64,000 nt of DNA from Rhodeus uyekii (Eukaryota; Chordata; Actinopteri; Cypriniformes; Acheilognathidae), in NCBI GenBank assembly GCA_037043235.1, contig JAWRVZ010000214.1, positions 871,820 through 935,819 on the forward strand, given 5' to 3'. The translations under genes were made by a program, and so were the position numbers. Each line of letters opens with the position of its first letter. Within the stretch, counting starts at the first letter, position 1. Shown one piece after another: positions 1 to 10,837 of the stretch. The notes below the pieces were generated by a model. The model saw only the letters and a list, made by a program, of their open reading frames with translations, was not told the origin of the DNA and ran no database searches.

Positions 1-53
1 GGGTTTGTAAAATCTGTTATAACCTGCGGGTTATATGCAGGATAATATGGTAG
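1..53 (+). repeat. 3' terminus of a dispersed DNA element (copy also at 48.9 kb)
   Basis: Bases 1-53 read nearly the same as 48895-48945: the shared pieces are gggtttgtaaaatctg, then gggttatatgcagg and a terminal ataNggta. The window starts inside this element, so only its right end is seen. Family resembles the Tigger/pogo-like elements found elsewhere here, but without both termini this is tentative. Confidence 0.55.
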
Positions 54-433
54 TGTGTTTTAATACATTGCGTATATTTTGTTTGTCACACAGAATCAGT
101 AAGCCTCAGTTACTTAGTTTATCTTTTCTTTAGTTATTGCTCTTTGTTCCAACAGTCATTGGACACTAGTTTTAGATTTTCGAATTTCAGGCCACTGCGG
201 GTCTCTAAGCTCAAGAACCCTGGCAGTCAGAAGCACCAGAGCATTGGCCTCATTGCCCTGGGCTATAATCCATCCTTGTCAGTACTCTTTTATATTGCTT
301 TGTGTACTAAAATGTTTCTAAATGTTTCAATTCTTCAGACGATAGCATTTTATATCCAATGCAAATGTTTTTGGTTGCTTCAAGAATACACTATTTGCAA
401 AACATTGTTTTTTTTTCTGTCTCCCATCTCTAG
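54..433 (+). other. Intron upstream of the first visible exon
   Basis: Apart from the repeat end at the left edge I see no coding or RNA feature in this stretch. An open frame at 144-461 overlaps the exon in another frame and has no family resemblance. The segment 195-275 is less A/T-rich than its surroundings, but I do not recognise it. Confidence 0.5.
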
Positions 434-575
434 TTTTATGTGCTCAAGGTTTGCAAGCTAAAGACAAGACAGGTTCCAGCGACCCTTACGTCACAGTACA
501 AGTGGGAAAGACCAAACGCAGGACCAAAACTGTTTTCGGCAATCTCAACCCCATCTGGGATGAGAAGTTTTTCTT
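434..575 (+). CDS. unc13c: unc13 exon: C2B domain, N-terminal half
   Basis: Acceptor tctctag ends at 433 and donor gtaagt starts at 576. The first two bases finish a split codon, the next 46 codons read LCAQGLQAKDKTGSSDPYV... through NLNPIWDEKFF, and the last two bases are completed by the next exon. This is beta strands 1-4 of the Munc13 C2B domain. The KDKTGSSDPY stretch is Ca2+-binding loop 1 and carries conserved aspartates, so the domain should be Ca2+-competent. FFF in place of a more polar stretch before ECHN is a small lineage difference. The preceding exon, expected to end near a KITIT-like strand, is not visible in bases 1-433. Confidence 0.95.
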
Positions 576-1997
576 GTAAGTCTCACAGAAAGCAGATGTG
601 TTTTTCTGTTTTTTTCTATATTTTGTCTTCTAAAACAAGGCTAGCTAACATTGGCGCTGATGCTCTAGATCAGTGGTTGTCAACTGATTTTGCTTCAGGA
701 TCCTGATTTCTACACTGGAAGTTAATTGCTTGATTTTATCAACTGATTTTATCATACAAAAATAAACAAAGCTATACTTAAGACATTGAAGTTATATAAT
801 ATATTATTATATAAAGTAGTAATAATAAAAATAGAAATAATAATTCAATCCTCAAAATCATTTAATTCTCTGCTGTCCACATAATATCTCATTTTATGTT
901 AAGCAAAAACTGACCTGAGAGCCATTTTTAGGGTGTGACCCATTAGTTCATGCCAACTTCTCTAGAATATCAGGCTCTTTGCATGAGCTGAGCAAGATGA
1001 AAAGGTTTTATGCGATTATTCTTATGCAATGAAGATTTTTTAAATTTGGTTGAACTCAAAGGGCAAGGCCATAGTTTCCATTTCATAACATTTCTGCCAT
1101 TCAATCACAAACAAATTTTCTAATGGCATATGAATTATTCAAAGTAGCCTTTCATTCATTTGACATTTTCTGTAGAGCCCTTCCATTACGAGTTTGTAAA
1201 TTTCCCTTTTTTGCTGATTCTCAAAGGAGCTTTTTGGTTTGTTTGAAAAGGGTCATAAATGAGAAGTAATGGAAATCATTTGTATTCTTGTTGGCTCTGT
1301 CATGCTCTCATGGGACCATTTCTTTTCATATTCCTGATGATGTATCCTTGAGGCTTTTGCAATCATGGGTGTCACATTATAGTGAAGGCTGTCTTGCTCC
1401 ATTTATAAACCATTGTTAGGGTGGGATTTGATGTTTCTGACGATGAACAAAGCCAATAAATCTGAACCTTGAAATCTACAGCGCCCTGACTGTGGGAATG
1501 TTGTATAAACCAGACAGAGGCCTTAGATATTGTGCCATTTGTGTGGTTATGACTGTACTGGATGGATCACAGAAGGTTGTTCCTGATTGTTAGTTGCTCT
1601 TTACTTTAAGGTTTTGCTGAGGTCATCTTCATGGGATCAATGCATTTGTTCACCGCGCTGCTGTCTTTTGTAAGCTATTGTGTGTTCAAAGGAGTGAGTG
1701 ATGTGACCAACTTGAATGTGCATCATTCAGAATTAAACTGAGAGAGCATTTTAAATTCCAGTTCAGTGGATTGAGGTAGCAAACAGGATTCAGAATAGAG
1801 AACAGCAAATTAGTTCATAACGTAAATTCTTAACTATTATGTTAACTGTTATGAGTATATCAGATGACCTCTTAATTCAGGGCACCATTGAAGGACTTTT
1901 AATTTGGTAGTATGAAAACACTTCCAATACGGGGATGTTCAATCATTTAGTACGAATGTAAACTGGAGGGAGTTGGTCAGGTGATTTATCTGAAAGA
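576..1997 (+). other. Intron sequence without recognised features
   Basis: Start of the 11.4-kb intron between the two C2B exons. It is A/T-rich single-copy-looking DNA with no reading frame, microsatellite or terminal repeat that I can support. Confidence 0.5.
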
Positions 1998-2002
1998 CTG
2001 GT

Positions 2003-2767
2003 TGTCAGGGATACGGGAAGGCTGCGAGGACCCAATTGCAAGAGGGAAGATGCTTTATTGAAAAAAGAAAAACAAGAACAAAAATACAAACAAAACTACC
2101 CCATGGGGGGAAAAACCGACTAGGACTAAACTTGACTTGACGAAGACTCGACACTTGGACAACATACAAAGTACAATGAAGCAGCATAGGACAGCAAATG
2201 CGAAGGGATTAAATAGACACAGGAGGAAGGGTAATTGAACGGGAAAAAGCTGGGACAAATCAAACTAATGACAAGGAAACAAGGTGGGTAGGGTTAACAA
2301 TGACAAGACACGAACACGGAGCCAATGCGGACGCACATTGCTGCATGTTCACAAAAACACAAAGACAGCGCGCAGCTGGTGAAAAAAAACTGCTCGCGAC
2401 ACGAAAACACAACATGGAAGCATGCGGCCGATGTAAACATGAACCGCGTGCTTACAACACTGCACAATGACCTTGAAACCGCGCCCACTCACATAACGTA
2501 GAGCGCGCGAGAACGAGCAACCACTTATCTCACTCGCTCACTACATGGACGAACACACGGGTCATGAATGTCCGAACCCCGACACAAAACCGAAACTGAA
2601 CAAGACCAGTCTGGGGATCATACATCATGACCTGCACATAAGACATTACACAGACAAGAACGTGTGCGACTCGAACCCTGGAAGCACACACACAAAACTC
2701 GAGACATTACGGTAGTGTCAGAGCTCTGCCACAAAATGACTAGACTGAATGTGGCAGAGCCCTGACA
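2003..2767 (-). mobile_element. Solo LTR with 5-bp target duplication (CTGGT)
   Basis: The 765-bp block starts TGTCAGGG and ends CCCTGACA and is flanked on both sides by CTGGT (1998-2002 and 2768-2772), the hallmark of LTR retroelement integration. Read on the minus strand it has a TATA-like ctatttaa region and an AATAAA signal (complement of 2054-2059), in the order expected of U3-R-U5. No internal retroviral-type gene is present, so it is a solo LTR left by recombination. A fragment of the same family lies at 9370-9525 in the opposite orientation. Confidence 0.8.
2716..2767. repeat. 18-nt inverted repeat (hairpin) at the U3 end of the solo LTR
   Basis: Arms 2716-2733 (TGTCAGAGCTCTGCCACA) and 2750-2767 (complementary with one mismatch) enclose a 16-nt loop exactly at the outer LTR edge. 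The arm repeats the LTR terminus, so it may be a duplicated terminal integrase site. Confidence 0.75.
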
Positions 2768-3409
2768 CTGGTGGGATATTGTTAATATAGAGCCTCTACT
2801 GTAATATCAGTACAAAGAAGAAACAGGTTTAATAAAATATATGTTATTAACAAAAAAATAAACAAGAATATCTAACACAACTACTGAATGAATACCATGA
2901 ATGATTAAGGTATAAATTGCGTAAGAGTCATAAAATACTTGTGATTAATCTATGGAAGTTGTGTAAGTTGTGTTATCTTATAGAAAGGTAAAGTATTGTT
3001 TCTCTGAAACTAATAGGAGGAAGAACCTTATTTATCAAACAAACAAAAGATTTTTTGTTATTAACAAGCAGTTATATTATATCTAACTTGAATTAGAAAA
3101 TCATTTACCGATAATATATAACAAGAGGTTTGGTTTAGTGTTATTTGTGTTCGACGTGCTAGATTGAGCAGTTAGATGATTCTGATATCTTACACTGATT
3201 GTGCTGGGTGACAATGCAGTGGGGAAAAGAGACAGAATCCATTTCAAAAACCTTAAGCCCTCTGGGATCCTATTCTCCTGGAGCATCAACAGGGTCCTAA
3301 AATCTGGAAAACGTAGACGAGGCCCTGAAGTAGATGCAGAAGGTTCTTAACAATCTACAACACACAGATGAAGGAAGTTTAAGTTTCAAGCTTAACCTTG
3401 TCGCAAATA

Positions 3410-3710
3410 TCTGTGTATGTCTTCTGCTTCTCTGAGGCAGACACTCAGAACTTGGTCAATCCGCTTTTGTCTCTCTGGCATAGAGACTCAGGACATGCTG
3501 TAGTTGTTTCTGTCTTTTTCCTCACAGACTTGAGGCTCAGATTGTGGTTGTATCTGTTGTTGTCCCAGCGGATGAGAAACTCAGAACCTGAATATATCTG
3601 TTGCTGTCTCACCTTTTTCATGCCAGAGACTCAGAACTTGTATCCGTTACAGTCTCACCCTTGCAGATCGTACCTGTTGTTGTCTCATTTTTGCAGCTCT
3701 CAGGTCCAGA
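3410..3710 (+). repeat. Degenerate tandem repeat, units around 43-68 bp
   Basis: A motif close to gagactcagaacttg recurs at about 3441, 3484, 3532, 3572, 3628 and 3696, usually followed by tatctgttgttgtctc. Spacing is irregular and units are diverged. Two overlapping open frames run through it (3398-3862 and 3601-3858), but I recognise no protein family. It may be an old minisatellite or part of a coding repeat from an unknown retroelement. Confidence 0.4.
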
Positions 3711-4039
3711 ACAAGCAGTGTCTGTTGAAAGGGTACCTTTATCCCTTTCCGATGAGGAGGAGATTGCAATTTACCACTTCTCCATTCCAGTGCTGCGATC
3801 GAATGTTGGCATCAGAGGGAACACTCTCCTCTGTGGAACTATTTTGCCCAAAGCATAGTTAGAAGTCTTTAAAGTGTCTTTAAAGTTTTACCAAAGCGTT
3901 TTTCACCAAACCACCACCAGAATACTTTTGCCAATATAAGTTGGAAAAAGACTGAACTGTCATGCATGCAATCATTCATTTGCAAGATGTTGCACTGAAA
4001 ATAGCTGTCACTGAGAATACTCATTTCTCTGCATAAGAA

Positions 4040-4374
4040 TTTACATTTATGCATTCGGCAGACGTTTTTATCCAAAGCAACTTACATTGCTTTCAAGGAA
4101 CACATTGAATCAGGTCTTGCTTTCCCTGGGATCGAACCCATGACCTTTGTGTGGTAAACACCAATGCTCTACAGCAGTGGTCCCCAACCTTTTTTGTGCC
4201 GCGGACCGGTAAACGTGTGATAATTTAAAAGCGAGACTGTTCAAACGCCTCCATAGTCACAGGACCTCACATAGTCATAGGACCGGTCCGCGAATGCGTT
4301 CCGTTTCATCGACGGACCATTTCATCGACGGACCGCGGACCGGGGGTTGGGGACCACTGCTCTACAGGAAAGCT
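4040..4374 (-). mobile_element. tRNA-derived SINE (fish type), interrupted by a hAT MITE
   Basis: tttacatttatgcattcggc, aagcaacttacattg, gggatcgaaccc and the terminal caggaaagc are the signature of a tRNA-headed SINE common in cyprinid fishes, here in reverse. The gggatcgaaccc stretch is the complement of the polymerase III B box. The tRNA-related head is split by a 185-bp MITE at 4175-4359. Four further copies lie at 47.8, 52.1, 61.2 and 62.9 kb. Confidence 0.85.
4175..4359. mobile_element. hAT-type MITE with perfect 8-bp target duplication
   Basis: Inverted ends CAGTGGTCCCCAACC and GGTTGGGGACCACTG bound a 185-bp non-coding element. The flanking 8 bp CTCTACAG (4167-4174 and 4360-4367) are identical, as hAT transposases produce. 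It inserted into the tRNA-like head of a SINE, so it is the younger of the two. The short direct repeat of ttcatcgacggacc near its right end is internal. Confidence 0.92.
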
Positions 4375-4380
4375 CACTTG

Positions 4381-4669
4381 GAACAGACCTCCAATTAAAT
4401 GGATGTCTGTCGTTTACATCAGTTTTAAGGCTTCCAAAATTGGTTATGAATGGATTTGAATGGATCATTGTGGCCTCCCTTTCTTTCAGCCACTGCTGCT
4501 GCACCTGCAGGTCCCGATAAATATTAATGATGGTCACAAACCAATCCCTTAGGAATTTGTCTCTAGATGGGTGAAGGGCAGAAACTGCATGTGGTCCTGT
4601 CCTTCCCAGGCATGGTACCAGAGGTGCCCTCAACAAGTCATTTGCTTGCATGTTTTTACACTGTGGCAA
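4381..4669 (-). other. Unrecognised open frame beside the SINE
   Basis: A minus-strand frame of about 95 codons stays open through DKFLRDWFVTIINIYRDL and other plausible peptide. I recognise no family, there is no start context, and no copy with better coding signal is visible here. The upstream edge coincides with a 25-bp direct repeat shared with 5511-5535. It could be a fragment of a retrocopied or transposon gene, or chance. Confidence 0.25.
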
Positions 4670-4820
4670 TATAAGGCATGTTTTGAATCGCCTTTGTGAA
4701 CAGCATTCATGACTAGACTAGTGACTAGTTTTTTTTTAGGCTGTTGTCCTTGCATCTTGGACAGTTTGTTTCTGTTATTCCACCAAGATGCAATCAAATT
4801 GTAGCAAACCTTTGTCCACT

Positions 4821-4870
4821 ATTCTAGACAGAGAGGGGCCCAGTTTCTAGAAAGTTTCTCTGTCTAGAAT
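4821..4870. repeat. Perfect 14-bp inverted repeat
   Basis: ATTCTAGACAGAGA at 4821-4834 pairs exactly with TCTCTGTCTAGAAT at 4857-4870 across a 22-base loop. It may be a relic of transposon ends; no target duplication is evident. Confidence 0.6.
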
Positions 4871-5767
4871 GTGCTGTTCTCCACAATGGATGGATTATAC
4901 ATGGATGGGTGGTTTGATGGATGAATGAATAGATGGAAAGATAGATAGATAGATGGAGGTCTGTCATATTCTTTGATAAAATATTACTCTGCATCCTGCC
5001 CTGTATTTTTTTTTTTTTACATTACTCAATGTTACTTTATCTATTGTTATACTAGCCAGCCCTATTTCATACCATATGGTGAGCAAACAGGACAGATGTG
5101 GTGAACCAAGTGAAACCAAGTAATTCCAATCTTTCAGCCTGTATTACATACGAGAGAACACTGCTGATGCGTTGAATACTAAACTGCTGAATCCTGTTGG
5201 CAGATATCGGGGCTGGGGCGATCTGCTTTTCCCTGCAGTTGTATTGAACTTTTGCTTGAATGGGTGGATGTGTTGTTGCCGTGAGGGATTGCTGGATTAT
5301 TAAAGACAGTGATTAGAGTTACAGCTTGTATATCTCATGTCTTGTTGACTTATAGGACCCCTAATCCTCATCGCCCACTTTAATTTTCCATTTCAATCTG
5401 GGTTTGCAGTCTTAATCCTGACAAAGTCATCAGCCTCTGCCTATGGAGGAGGGTTTGTGATCTTTAGTGTATTGTTCTATATGCTAAAGGCCACACAGAT
5501 CCCTCTCATATGCTTGCATGTTTTTACACTGTGGCGTGTTGCAAATGATCTGATGAATGAGGTTTATAGTTTTTTTAGGTTACACAAATTTTTTTCACAA
5601 ATACAGTTGCCAGGGTGTTGCTCTGCAGCTATTAAGATGTCTGAGTAGCTTTCAATGTGCCTCTAGGTGGTTGCTTCTTGTTCTTGGTTGTTGCTAGGTT
5701 CTTGGTTTTCCATAAGTCCCTGGTCCGGTAACATTTCAGGATTCACAGTGCCACAGCAAAAGCTAAT

Positions 5768-6423
5768 TGTGGCGAGCATGGAGGGGTTGAGGGACCGTGG
5801 GAGCGTTACGAGAGCCAGTGGTAGGATTGGTAATGAGCGCCACCTGGGAGCCACCAGTCTCGAGTCTCACGGAGGAGCGAAGGCAGAAAAGGAGGAGCGA
5901 CGACATTGGAAGACGAGAGGGGATCAAGTCTGGAGTTTATGTTGTGTGCTTGTGATTGTGTGGGCGGCAGTCGTGATCGCCCATGGTGTTGCTGGTGGAG
6001 TCCCGCGAGCGACTGGATCACCTCCTCAAATGGCGTACCTGACGGGAACTGCATGATGGCAGCAGCAGAGTCTTCTTCTATCCCGGGTTCCGGCACCAGT
6101 TTAACACAGTTCTTTGTTCAGAAAGGAAGGAACCGGCGAACATTCAACAAAATTTAATTATAAAGTGAAAACAAACCCAAAATAAACGTAATGGCGGCAA
6201 TACCTCATGGACGACTGCCACCCACACAAACACAAGCACAAGCACACAACATAAACTCCAGGCCTGGTCCTCTCTCGTCTTCCACTGTCATTGCTCCTCC
6301 TTTTATGCCTCCGCTCCTCCGTGGGACTCGAGACCGGTGGCTCCCAGGTGGCGCTCATTACCAATCACGCCCCCGGCTCTCGTGATGCTCCCACGGTCCC
6401 TCGACCCCTCCTTGCTCGCCACA
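5768..6423. mobile_element. Gypsy-type element with two inverted LTRs (palindromic)
   Basis: The left arm (about 5768-5965, + orientation) and the right arm (about 6190-6423, - orientation) are reverse-complement copies of the same LTR, with most of some 200 bp matching. Each outer end is the same LTR start: TGTGGCGAGC on the left and GCTCGCCACA on the right. On the minus strand a TATA-like cataaaagg lies inside the right LTR. After the LTR comes a tggtgccggaacccggga-like primer-binding site near 6080-6100. A short gag-like frame (starting around 6052, with a PFEEVIQSL motif) then runs toward the left arm and is fused to it. Flanks are CTAAT (5763-5767) and TTAAT (6424-6428), four of five bases matching. 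No other internal genes survive. Confidence 0.7.
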
Positions 6424-7531
6424 TTAATATATTTCCTTTTTTTATCAAGTCAAATGAATTTAACTCAAAATTTATATTAATAACCCAGGAAAGAGGGAAC
6501 ATTCCCGGAACAGTGGCTAATGGCAAGGTTATGTCAACATTATTCCTCCAGTTGCGTTAATTCAATATACTTTCAAAGTTATCTGGTCTTTAATAACATT
6601 TTCTAAATGTGTGTTTTACCACATTTTCTAAGCTGGATGTTTATGTTTTTATGTTTTCCTAGTAATTAGGAACAAAGATGTAAGCAGTGAATGTTATTGT
6701 CCTTTTTTTGTCTATATTGTTAATTAAAAGTTATTACCATAATAGACTCTGACAGGTCTGTTAGACGATATGTACACTGCTAATGCATACATATTCAATG
6801 TGTTTATCCCCTAGCAGTTTATATTTATATTACTTTTTTATTTGCCGTCAAATTACTACTAAAGGAGCTGTGCTTTTGACGACTCCTAGATTTAGTAGAT
6901 TTGTTTAAATGACTGTTTAAAGGCTAATTATGAGCAGCAGTAAACAGTCTTGTCTTAGTAAACACCAGTAGATATGTTGCTGATTCTGTAGTGTTGTTGG
7001 GTGGATCCATTAGGGGTGTTCATGGTCATTTCACCTAAACCACTCTTATGTACTATATGACAATGTTAATGGGTGTTGATGGTTGCTCTGAGAGTGATGA
7101 ACCATCATAAATCCCCTCTGAGTAATGCACGCTTTACTTCCTCCACTGATGTCATGCATTTAATTCTAAAGGCTATATAACCGACCAGTGCACGCGTGCT
7201 GTGACATGTTGAAATCTGACAGTCCTGGGGTGCTTGAGGAGATGGCCTCTAAGCATTATGGGACGTTTATGTTGATGGTGGAATGCTAGCTTCTGTAGAA
7301 AACCTTTCTAAAGGGTTTGGTGTGCCAGCCCCTTGTCCACCCTTCTTTGCCCCCACTGCTTTCTGCACCAATCGTTAAATGTCCCATGGGAGCCACCAAC
7401 CAGGCAGGAAAAATAAATATCAGTAGTGAAGCTGCTTCGAAAGAGAAATTGAGAGGGACCGAAATCAGCAATATCAAACCTCTCTTCAAATACAAGGGCT
7501 ACATCATAATGGGGAAAAAAGTCACAATAAA

Positions 7532-7671
<140 letters not shown>

Positions 7672-8018
7672 GTCTCTAATATCTCATGCTGTAACATGGC
7701 ATGGAATAGCCATGCTCGGTAATGCTGGTAAAATGACGTAACACTCTTGTTCACTGATCCGCTCCCCACTACGCTCTGCTCACATGCTCTGATAATAATA
7801 GCTTTGGTGGACAATACATTATTTGGATAGTTGGACAAAAAATAAATCTGATTCTGTGACATAGAAATGAATAAGGAACAATATATTGATATTTAATATT
7901 AATACACTTTCGCTCCACTTATTTAAATTTAAAATAAGAAATAAATAATTTTTTAAAATAATTTTTGGTTTTCTCCCAAGTGCATTTCAGTTTTGTTTTG
8001 GCCCATAATTCTGCATTT

Positions 8019-8775
8019 AGCCCATTGAAGCTAAACAGGGTTGAGCCTGGTTAGTTCCTGGATGGAAGACCTTCTGGGAAAACCAGGTTACTTTCTGCTA
8101 GAAGAGGTGTTAGTGAGGCCAGTAGCAGGTCATCCTGTGGTCTGTGTGGGTCCTAATGTCCCAGTGTAGTGATGGAATTCATGGGGTCATGAACTGAGAA
8201 ATGAAGCTTCAGAACTGAAAACTTCCTTGTTGGTTTAAAAACAGCTTTTATTCTATAAAAATAACTCATAACTCATACCATAACTCATTGTAGACTGTGC
8301 CTTTAGGTGAAACAATGGCTATTTCATCACTGCAATTTTGGCCCCTCTCACTGCCATGTTAGTGAGATGACAAGGGCAGAAGACCGATACTTGATCACGT
8401 CTGGACTAAAGATAACATTACCTTCCAAAGAATTCTAATGCTATGAATGTAGTTATTTTAGTTGAGCATTATTTATTTGTATTCGATTCATTTCACTGTG
8501 GATTCTTTGGTAAATCAGTCAACGCTGGCTTTGCAAACAGACAATTTTACTTTTATGAAGTAACTTCGTTAATTCTAATGCCTGATTTGTGACCAGTGAT
8601 TTCTGATGTGCAATAATGTATCTATACTGTCAGATGTTCTTTGTCTATGTCAGCAATTCAAACCAGTGACTAAACGGTGTACCCTGGCATCTGACCATCA
8701 TGACTATGGCTTCATCACATTGTCTCCTCTCCACCAGTAACCTGGTCTGTGGTGGGAGTTCTGGCACTCTTCCAT
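8019..8775 (+). mobile_element. 5S-rRNA-derived SINE (SINE3-like), interrupted
   Basis: gaagctaaacagggttgagc, ctggttagttcctgg and atggaagacc at 8027-8093 are clearly the internal promoter half of 5S rRNA (A, intermediate and C boxes). Immediately downstream comes a body with gtgttagtgaggccag and gtggtctgtgtgggtcc, the layout of the zebrafish SINE3 family as I know it. The body breaks off near 8180. About 460 bp of unrelated A/T-rich DNA follow, and body sequence resumes near 8690 (ggcttcatcacattgtctcc). Confidence 0.8.
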
Positions 8776-9164
8776 AGGCTTTATTGGCCCCTGGTGTTTT
8801 TCACACCTCTGGTGGACAAGAAAATGACAAAAGTGTGGTGTAGAAATATAGTGCTGAAACTATATAGTGTTAAAAACAGTTCAGAAAATATTAAAGAAGA
8901 GATCACACTCTCTAGCTGTTATACAGTGTAAGTGACCTCGCACTGGTATGAGAAATGAGAAATATGACAGGTAATTACTGTCTGTGACTTACTTTAGCAA
9001 TAATGTATGAGAGGCCAGGCTGTATTGTGAATATAGTTACACCTAAGGGCTTCTGTTAGATACAATAAGCCGCAAACGGCCTGTAACCCTTTCAGTCATG
9101 ATTGTTTTCGTAATAAAAAACAGCCTCAAGTTTCTTTATAGAGTGGACCAATCAGACAATTAAG

Positions 9165-9362
9165 CCTAATTGGCTTCATCACTCTGTCTCCTCTCCACCA
9201 ATAAGCTGAGCATTATAAGTGAGCATTCTGGCGCAATATGGCTGCCGTCGCATCATCCAGGTGTATGCTACACATTGGTGCTGGTTGAGGAGATTCCCCC
9301 CCCTACTATGTGAAGTGCTTTGAGCTCTGGAAAAGTGTAACATTATATAAATGTAACATTTC
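9165..9362 (+). mobile_element. 5'-truncated SINE3-like fragment with LINE-type tail
   Basis: ggcttcatcactctgtctcc, gctgccgtcgcatcatcc and gtgaagtgctttgagc followed by acattatataaatgtaac are the body and 3' tail of the SINE3 family. It repeats the sequence at 8700-8765, so it is a second, 5'-truncated copy rather than a continuation of the first. The tail is the LINE-derived recognition end that lets the partner LINE reverse-transcribe it. Confidence 0.75.
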
Positions 9363-9369
9363 TTCTTCT

Positions 9370-9525
9370 TGTCTCTGTAGTGTCTTGTATGTGGGTCATG
9401 ATGTCCAACTTTGGTCTTATTCAGTTTTGGTTTTGTGTCATTTTTTAGACATTCATGCCCTGTGTGTTTGTCCTTGTTGTGGGCGCACAATGCTCTCTAT
9501 GTCATGTGAGTGGGCGTGGTTTCGA
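9370..9525 (+). mobile_element. LTR fragment related to the solo LTR at 2.0-2.8 kb
   Basis: gggtcatgatgt, cagttttggttttgtgtc, gacattcatgccctgtgtgt and atgtgagtgggcgtgg match the reverse complement of roughly 2480-2660. It is a truncated, inverted relative with no visible termini. Confidence 0.6.
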
Positions 9526-9565
9526 GCTTCGCTCGAGAGAGGTTCATTTGTTGTGAAGAAGGGCA

Positions 9566-10015
9566 CTCAAGAATGTCCAGCAAGTGCCAGAACCATCTCC
9601 AAAAGGTGATTCAGCTGCGGGATTGGGGCATCACCAGTGAAGAGTTTAGTCTGGAATGTGAGTATATCTGCATGCACAGTAAGGCAAAGACTTTTGGAAG
9701 GTCTGGTGTGAAGAATGGCAGCAAAGAATCCACTTCTCTCCAGGATAAACATCAGGGACAGACTGATATTGATTGCATTAGATTGGACTGCTGAGGAGTA
9801 AAGTCATTTTCCTGCATGATGGAGCACCTTGCCATAAGGCAAAAGTGATAACTAAGTGTCTCAAGGAATAAAACATTGAAATTTTGGGTTCATGGTCAAG
9901 AAACTCCCCAGATCTTAATCCCATTGAGATTTGTGGTCAATCCTCAAGTGTGGCCCAGAAGTTGATTGACAGCATGCCTTTGTGAATTGCAGAGGTCTTG
10001 AAAAAGAAGGGTCAA
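9566..10015 (+). pseudogene. Tc1/mariner transposase relic
   Basis: In pieces and with stops and shifts, the + strand encodes Tc1-family transposase motifs. SACTVRQRLLEG followed by RMAAKNPLLS comes from the DNA-binding/linker part. The catalytic region follows near 9817-9930 with GAPCHKAKVITKCLKE and NSPDLNPIE, then QKLIDSMP. Stops within the frame and missing blocks show it is long dead. Terminal inverted repeats were not located. Confidence 0.75.
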
Positions 10016-10837
10016 CACTGCAAATAATGACTCTTTACGTCTTTGGCCATGGTGATGAGAGACTCCAATGCTTCAGAAGATGCTGGATTGGTGGATTTAG
10101 AAGGATTCAGAAAGGCTTATTATGAGCTCTCCATTCTCCTCACCTCCTTAAACTTTTTCAATGAGAGAAAAGCATTTGCGCGATAGTGGAAGATCATTTG
10201 TTTTCTCAGTTTGATAGACTTTACAGCAATTGAAATTCATCAAACAGTCTTTACAGTATGTTGTTTAACAGTGGATGAAAAGTCACTATAAATTCTTCTT
10301 ATCTTCTGTTGTGCTGTATTTTTTCTTCTAACCCCATGTTGAGAAGTTTGTGACATTTGATTCAGTTCTCTTTAGCAGCTCATCTACCCCAAAGTAGCAC
10401 CATGTGGCTAGTCTCATTTGCATATTAGCACACTTTCTGGATTAGCTTTAAGCTATAACTTTCTAGTGCTTTCAAGCAAACTTCAAAGAAATGCAGAAAC
10501 TGGGCTCATTTCTCATTTATACATTTCAGTTTTAGTTGCAGAGACTGTTAATGAGGGCACACTGTGGGGAAGTGGGTGCTTCGTTGCTACACACTTGAGG
10601 ATTTTGAGGGAATCTGTAAATTTCCACAGCAAAACATGTATTATTTTTATTCTGTACTTAATATGTAACCTTCCTCCAAATTGTGATAATAAGTGCAAAT
10701 CGTGCTGATCTGTGCTTCTGTGAATTTCTGTGAAAACTGATTTTTTTTTTTTTTTTTTATATTTTTCTTTGATTTTGATTTTGATTTTCTTTGTTTGGGG
10801 TTGGCTTTTTTTTAAATGTTTTTGAAAGAACAAAAGG

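Noticed and set aside
195..290. Additional unc13 exon upstream of the C2B exon
   Set aside because: No frame gives the expected linker between C1 and C2B, and there is no good acceptor/donor pair of the right phase.
8027..8093. 5S ribosomal RNA gene
   Set aside because: Only the 3' promoter half of 5S rRNA is present, with several changes, and it is fused to a SINE3-type body. It is a SINE head, not a gene.
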